11,237 nt of DNA from Psychromonas sp. (GTDB lineage Bacteria; Pseudomonadota; Gammaproteobacteria; Enterobacterales; Psychromonadaceae). The position numbers and the translations under genes are program-made. Shown here in pieces: positions 7,027 to 11,237 of this stretch. Below the pieces are notes generated by a model that searched no databases, was not told where the DNA came from, and was given only the letters and a program-made list of their open reading frames with translations. Position 1 is the stretch's first letter. Each line of letters begins with the position of its first letter. The DNA is taken from positions 1 through 11,237 of the forward strand of contig JAGLDN010000260.1 in assembly GCA_023145575.1 (NCBI GenBank), in the 5' to 3' direction.

Positions 7027-8955
7027 ATGTCATTACTGACCATGCATAATGCTGAGCTTGCTTTTGGAGAGCGGGCATTATTGGATAAAATAAACCTTGT
7101 GATTGAACCAAACGAGCGTGTTTGTTTGGTCGGGCGCAATGGTGCAGGAAAATCAACCTTGCTGAAAGTGCTTGATGGTAAAATACACCTTGATGATGGC
7201 AATTTATTAATAAATCGCGATATTAAAATTGCTCGTTTAGAACAAGATCCTCCATGTGCAAATGAAATGAATGCGTATGATTTTGTTGCATCAGGTATGG
7301 AAAACTCGGGTGAAGTATTAAAAGAATACCATCATCAACTTCATGTTATTGCAGAAGATTGTAGTGAAAAAGAACTCAACAAATTACAAAAATTACAAGA
7401 AAAAATTGATCAACTTGATGCATGGCAACTCGATAGTAAAATTAACAAAATTTTAGAGAGATTGGCTATCGATCCTGACACGCAGTTAAATGAACTATCG
7501 GGCGGGTGGTTACGAAAAGTGGCGTTAGCTAAAGCATTGGTTAATGATCCTGATTTATTATTACTTGATGAGCCAACCAATCATCTTGATATTATTGCGA
7601 TTGAATGGTTAGAGCAATTTTTAATTAGCACTAAAAGCGCGATTGTATTTATTAGTCATGATCGAGAGTTTATTCGCCGTTTATCAACACGAATCATTGA
7701 CATAGATCGCGGGAATTTAAGCTCTTGGCCAGGAGGTTACGATAATTATCTTATCGCTAAAGAAGACGCATTACGAGTTGAAGACGATCAAAATGCAGAG
7801 TTCGATCGTAAACTTGCCATTGAAGAAAAATGGATCCGCCAAGGCATTAAAGCACGTCGAACGCGTAACGAGGGACGAGTTCGCGCATTAAAGGCGTTAC
7901 GCGTTGAGCGGAGTGCGCGTCAAAACGTGGTTGGTAAAGCAAAAATCAATATTGATGATGGAGTAAAATCTGGAAAAATAATTTTTGAAGTTGAAAATAT
8001 AGGATACAGCTATGATGATGAATTGATCCTTAAAAACTTCTCTTGTACTATTATGCGTGGTGATAAAATTGGATTTGTCGGACGTAACGGCTGTGGGAAA
8101 AGCTCACTATTAAAATTATTTCTTGGAGAATTATTGCCTGATCATGGTCTTTTAAAATGCGGAACTAAACTTGATGTTGCTTATTTTGATCAATATCGTG
8201 ATACACTAGACCCACAAAAATCAGTGATGGACAACCTAGCCGAAGGTAGACAAGAAGTTGAAATCAACGGGCAACAAAGGCATGTATTAGGCTATCTTCA
8301 AGATTTTTTATTTCATCCACAACGTGCACGAACACCCGTGAAGGCGCTGTCTGGCGGAGAAAAAAATCGATTGTTGTTGGCGAAAATATTTTTAAAACCA
8401 AGTAATTTGTTAATTTTAGATGAGCCAACTAATGATCTTGATGTCGAAACATTGGAATTATTAGAAGAATTATTGGCAAATTACAAAGGTACATTATTAT
8501 TAGTGAGTCATGATCGTAGCTTTGTTGATAATACAGTTTCGCATACTTGGTTTTTTGATGGTCATGGTAATATTGAGCAATTTGTGGGGGGGATTAGTGA
8601 TGCAACGCGTCATAAAGTACAAAGTGAAACATCAATCAAACCACGAGTTGATGTGCGTGTAAATGAAATAAAAAAGGGGAAAAACCCCGCGGATGCAACG
8701 CAGCAAGAAAAGCTAAATTATAAGCAGCGACTCGAATTAGATAAGTTACCAAAATTATTAGAAGAATTAGAAAATAGTGTCAATACATTACAAGGAAAAA
8801 TCAATACCCCTGAATTTTTTAAAAAAAATAAACAGGATGCAGATGATTTTTTAACGAAATTGGCAAAAGCTGAGCGTCTATTCGATGACGCATTTAATCG
8901 CTGGGAAAAACTAGAACAAATTAAAGATGGAGTTACAGATGGAGAAAATATTTAA
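7027..8955 (+). CDS. uup: ABC-F family ATPase Uup
   Basis: The protein has 642 residues, two ABC ATPase domains and no membrane segment. Domain 1 has Walker A GRNGAGKS (36-43), signature LSGGW (157-161), Walker B LLLLDE (177-182) and switch His211. The linker holds WIRQGIKARRTRNEGR (269-284), typical of ABC-F proteins. Domain 2 has Walker A GRNGCGKS (352-359), signature LSGGE (441-445), Walker B LLILDE (461-466) and His495. Residues about 550-632 form the charged C-terminal coiled coil that binds DNA in E. coli Uup. Length and sequence agree with E. coli Uup throughout. The family acts on ribosomes, and uup mutants in E. coli show raised precise excision of transposons. It lies between rlmKL and the DUF3466 gene, whose ATG directly follows its stop. 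Confidence 0.95.
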   Translation: MSLLTMHNAELAFGERALLDKINLVIEPNERVCLVGRNGAGKSTLLKVLDGKIHLDDGNLLINRDIKIARLEQDPPCANEMNAYDFVASGMENSGEVLKEYHHQLHVIAEDCSEKELNKLQKLQEKIDQLDAWQLDSKINKILERLAIDPDTQLNELSGGWLRKVALAKALVNDPDLLLLDEPTNHLDIIAIEWLEQFLISTKSAIVFISHDREFIRRLSTRIIDIDRGNLSSWPGGYDNYLIAKEDALRVEDDQNAEFDRKLAIEEKWIRQGIKARRTRNEGRVRALKALRVERSARQNVVGKAKINIDDGVKSGKIIFEVENIGYSYDDELILKNFSCTIMRGDKIGFVGRNGCGKSSLLKLFLGELLPDHGLLKCGTKLDVAYFDQYRDTLDPQKSVMDNLAEGRQEVEINGQQRHVLGYLQDFLFHPQRARTPVKALSGGEKNRLLLAKIFLKPSNLLILDEPTNDLDVETLELLEELLANYKGTLLLVSHDRSFVDNTVSHTWFFDGHGNIEQFVGGISDATRHKVQSETSIKPRVDVRVNEIKKGKNPADATQQEKLNYKQRLELDKLPKLLEELENSVNTLQGKINTPEFFKKNKQDADDFLTKLAKAERLFDDAFNRWEKLEQIKDGVTDGENI

Positions 8956-10722
8956 ATGAAATTTAAAATAACATTACACATTGCGGCTTTGATGCTTGTC
9001 TGTAATGCATATGGCGCTGACTTAGATGCTTATTACAGTATAAGCGATATTCATAAATCTGTTGTATCAACAGGTGCACATTTTGGACCTTACCTATCAG
9101 CAATGAGTGATAATGGTCGTGTAATTGCAACTTATTCTTTTAAGTCGGCATTGAATTCAAATGTTGATCTCGCACTACCTTATACTTTTAATCGTCCATG
9201 CCAATATGCTAATGAGATCTGCGGATTTGAGTTTTATGGCAGTGACAATCCAAAACTACCTAGCTACCAGAATGGCTACCAAAAATGGCGTAATGATATT
9301 GTTAAAAATATATACAGTCAACATTTATTTTCGCGGATTTTTAACGGAGCAGTGCCAAAAGTGCTTCCGAGTGAAATACCTCAAAATGCCGATATTAAAA
9401 TAACAGATGTTAAAGATGATGGTAGCTACACTGGTTTTTTTAGTTCGTTAAACAATAAAAAAATAAGAATTGCTTTTTATGTTAATGCGTCCGGTCTTTA
9501 TGCAGTGTTAAGTTCAAAACCTAATGGTGATGATAACTTCAACAGTGCTTATGCTATTCATGAGGTGAACGGTAAAACGTATGTTATCGGCTCTGTCAGT
9601 AGTAAAATAAATAGTTATTTTAACGAATGTTATTCTGGTGATTTAAGTAACGAGGGAACAAAAGGTCAATTAACATACTGCCCTGGTTATGATACTGAAG
9701 CTTATTTCTGGGATGTAACCGATTTAACAGCGATTACATCGGGTGTTTTAGGCACTCCGCTGAGCTCAAAATCAGGTAGTGTTAATGCAAGTGCTTTGGC
9801 GATTAATGATCAAGGTTTAGCGGTGGGGGTTTCATCGAAATATGTACAAAATGGATCCGTTGTTGGAGATCCTTACAATCCACAACGTGCTATTTTTATG
9901 AATTTAAAAGATCCTAGTAAGAATAATATCCCAGCTGCAATTGAGTTAACATCCGCAATGGATGGAATTTCAGAAAAATCGGATATTTATAATACTTGGC
10001 CTGTCAGTATTTCATCAGCTATCGATCCAACAGATCCAAACTCTCTAGTATGGATTGTTGGAAATCGTCAATTTGCAGTTGCAAAAGAGCGTAATGAGCC
10101 AACTGAATTTTTTATTACAGATAGCAAAAATACCAGTGCATCCTTTCCTTTAGAAAACAAGGTCGTGTTAACAACAAAACGAAAACAAGAGAACAAAAGC
10201 CCTCATAAAATTGGTGCGAATAGTCGCGCTTATGATGCTGCAATGATTGCTGATGGTAAGGGTGTTAAATCATTGTGGGTAGTGGGACAAGCGGATGATT
10301 ATGATCAGATAAATCCTGTGACTAATGGTGCACAACGTGGACAGACCGCCTTTATATATGAAAAAAATACAGATAAATCATGGCGAATTGATGATCTTAT
10401 TTGCAGTAAAAAAAATGGTGTGGTGACTTGTCCGCTTATTCGAGTGCGTAGCGCAAGAGTGATAAACTCTGCGGGTACTATTCTCGCAGAGGGAGAGGTT
10501 TACCCAACTGTTGAGGCATTTCAATATATGTACGGCGCTAAAGATGTAGTTTTAAAATTAACGCGAAATCCATCAGTTTTAAATCCAGATAACTCACCAA
10601 ATGCATGGGATTCAGCATTATATCAAACTGAAGATGTTCCGTATAAACGCCATGGAGCCGCCGCTTTTTGGCTGGTATTGTTATCATTACCGGTGCTTTT
10701 AATACGTCGTCTTAATAAATGA
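8956..10722 (+). CDS. DUF3466-family exported protein with C-terminal anchor
   Basis: The protein has 588 residues and no known function. It begins with a signal peptide (MKFKITLHIAALMLVCNAYG, likely cut before Ala21). It ends with a hydrophobic helix and basic tail (AAAFWLVLLSLPVLLIRRLNK, 568-588), like sorting or anchor tails of the GlyGly-CTERM/PEP-CTERM kind. The middle contains repeated motifs such as ALAINDQGLAVGVSS and KSLWVVGQADD, found in DUF3466 proteins encoded next to uup in Vibrio and relatives; cysteines cluster in the first half. It is probably periplasmic or surface-exposed and membrane-held. The start ATG directly follows the uup TAA, with GGAG at 8941-8944 inside uup, so translation is probably coupled. 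Family assignment rests on motif memory and gene position. Confidence 0.75.
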   Translation: MKFKITLHIAALMLVCNAYGADLDAYYSISDIHKSVVSTGAHFGPYLSAMSDNGRVIATYSFKSALNSNVDLALPYTFNRPCQYANEICGFEFYGSDNPKLPSYQNGYQKWRNDIVKNIYSQHLFSRIFNGAVPKVLPSEIPQNADIKITDVKDDGSYTGFFSSLNNKKIRIAFYVNASGLYAVLSSKPNGDDNFNSAYAIHEVNGKTYVIGSVSSKINSYFNECYSGDLSNEGTKGQLTYCPGYDTEAYFWDVTDLTAITSGVLGTPLSSKSGSVNASALAINDQGLAVGVSSKYVQNGSVVGDPYNPQRAIFMNLKDPSKNNIPAAIELTSAMDGISEKSDIYNTWPVSISSAIDPTDPNSLVWIVGNRQFAVAKERNEPTEFFITDSKNTSASFPLENKVVLTTKRKQENKSPHKIGANSRAYDAAMIADGKGVKSLWVVGQADDYDQINPVTNGAQRGQTAFIYEKNTDKSWRIDDLICSKKNGVVTCPLIRVRSARVINSAGTILAEGEVYPTVEAFQYMYGAKDVVLKLTRNPSVLNPDNSPNAWDSALYQTEDVPYKRHGAAAFWLVLLSLPVLLIRRLNK

Positions 10723-10723
10723 G

Positions 10724-10923
10724 CTCATTTTTATTCGAAAATAGTTTAGATAGAACGGTGTCATCAAAGATTAAAATGAGATCATCAACTCAATTTGCTG
10801 TATCTCTTTTTTTACATTTATCCACAAGTCAGCCGAAGTAAACTGTTTGTGGAATAAGAAGCGAGTCATTTGATCGTGACTAATATCTCAATCTAGAAGA
10901 TTCGATAAGCAAGTTGCTGTTGA
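10724..10923 (-). pseudogene. DDE transposase fragment, N-terminal part
   Basis: Read leftward from 10923, the frame gives STATCLSNLLD, an in-frame TGA, then DISHDQMTRFLFHKQFTSAD and LWINVKKEIQQIE. A frame change near 10789 is followed by VDDLILIFDDTVLSKLFSNKNE. This resembles the N-terminal third of a group of DDE transposases with an SHDQITRFL helix and an LIFDDT catalytic motif (IS4/IS701-like; exact family not assigned). The fragment ends at the last base before the DUF3466 stop codon, so a rearrangement or deletion joined it there. It has no start codon and is dead. Confidence 0.7.
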
Positions 10924-10943
10924 TTAGCTAAATGGAGTTACAA

Positions 10944-10985
10944 GATAATTAACACACAGCCCAAATGTTTGTTTTTTTAATTATC
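10944..10985. repeat. 9-bp inverted repeat with a 24-base spacer
   Basis: GATAATTAA (10944-10952) pairs with TTAATTATC (10977-10985). It is AT-rich and lies between the transposase fragment and the right IS5 copy. It could be part of the upstream region of the decayed element or chance. Confidence 0.5.
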
Positions 10986-10997
10986 GAGAGGGAAATT

Positions 10998-11026
10998 TTA
11001 AAAGAAGGATTTTAATTCTTAACTAG
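10998..11026 (+). repeat. 29-bp direct repeat, copy 2
   Basis: It matches 2570-2598 at 26/29 positions. It ends in CTAG, where the right IS5 copy starts. It also lies upstream of the transposase fragment at 10724-10923, so it may be that element's outer end. Confidence 0.65.
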
Positions 11027-11237
11027 GGGCTGTTGATCTTTCACATTGGCAACCAAATCATTGAGCAAGCTAGTGCGAGCATACTTTCAAAGTGAATCTT
11101 TAGTTTATCGTATCGAGTGGCTATTGCCCTAAAATATTTCAACCTTGCAAAGGCGTTTTCAACTAAGTGCCTATATTTGTATAAACACCAGTCAATATCA
11201 GCATTTCCCACTTTTGAGTTTTTCTTTCTAGGGATCA
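11024..11237 (-). mobile_element. IS5-family insertion sequence, 3' end (right copy, inverted)
   Basis: The terminus GGGCTGTTGATCTTTC starts at about 11027, preceded by CTAG. The sequence up to 11216 is 189/193 identical to the reverse complement of 1-193. The element runs off the window edge. Both copies point their transposase 3' ends into the window. Confidence 0.85.
11041..11237 (-). CDS. IS5-family transposase, C-terminal part (partial at window end)
   Basis: The frame is open from the window edge to the stop at 11041-11043 (TGA on the minus strand), 65 residues. It begins IPRKKNSKVGNADIDW and continues through YKYRHLVENAFARLKYFRAI and ATRYDKL, with the catalytic Glu in VENAFARLK present. 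It is about eight residues longer than the visible part of the left copy. The rest of the gene lies outside the window. Confidence 0.85.
   Translation of the reverse strand, partial: IPRKKNSKVGNADIDWCLYKYRHLVENAFARLKYFRAIATRYDKLKIHFESMLALACSMIWLPM

Noticed and set aside
10818..10826. TTATCCACA, a perfect match to the DnaA box consensus, with an inverted TCCACAA/TTGTGGA pair at 10821-10853
   Set aside because: A single box inside the transposase fragment. The bases are explained by coding for FHKQ and DLWI, so no origin is claimed.
1..11237. Composite transposon carrying cargo genes
   Set aside because: The enclosed genes are core chromosomal genes in a conserved order rather than typical cargo, and outer flanks are not visible to test for a shared target duplication.

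Overview
The window looks like AT-rich gammaproteobacterial chromosome. The three best-conserved proteins read as RlmKL, Uup and a DUF3466-type envelope protein, an order expected in Vibrionales/Alteromonadales-like lineages (Vibrio, Psychromonas or Moritella relatives). I cannot name the genus. Between the intact genes lie the remains of several different insertion sequences, all broken. This pattern suits a lineage that has gone through IS expansion and genome decay, such as a psychrophile or a host-associated bacterium.

Layout: (1) 1-193 is the 3' end of an IS5-family element reading into the window. (2) 194-1055 has no intact gene but holds an internally deleted IS630-family transposase remnant on the minus strand. 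(3) 1056-2369 encodes an intact YeeE/YedE-type sulfur-compound membrane transporter. (4) 2370-3829 is about 1.4 kb without an intact gene. It contains a truncated IS66-family transposase with a 12-bp tandem repeat and a 14-bp perfect hairpin. (5) 3817-4639 is an IS982/IS4-like transposase pseudogene with a frameshift, a nonsense codon and likely active-site changes. (6) 4725-10722 is a tight same-strand block, rlmKL - uup - DUF3466 gene, probably one transcription unit started by a TATAAT box at 4686. (7) 10723-11023 begins with a transposase fragment joined directly to the DUF3466 stop codon. (8) 11024-11237 is a second IS5 copy in inverted orientation, 189/193 identical to the left one.

The working genes cover two themes. 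RlmKL modifies 23S rRNA (m2G2445 and m7G2069 in E. coli numbering) and Uup is an ABC-F ATPase acting at the ribosome, so the main block is a translation/ribosome module with an exported protein of unknown role attached. The YeeE-type transporter stands alone with no sulfurtransferase partner in view. Both window ends fall inside the same multicopy IS, so this may be a whole draft contig broken at repeats. I found no convincing new defence or metabolic system; the unusual content is the record of layered IS decay.
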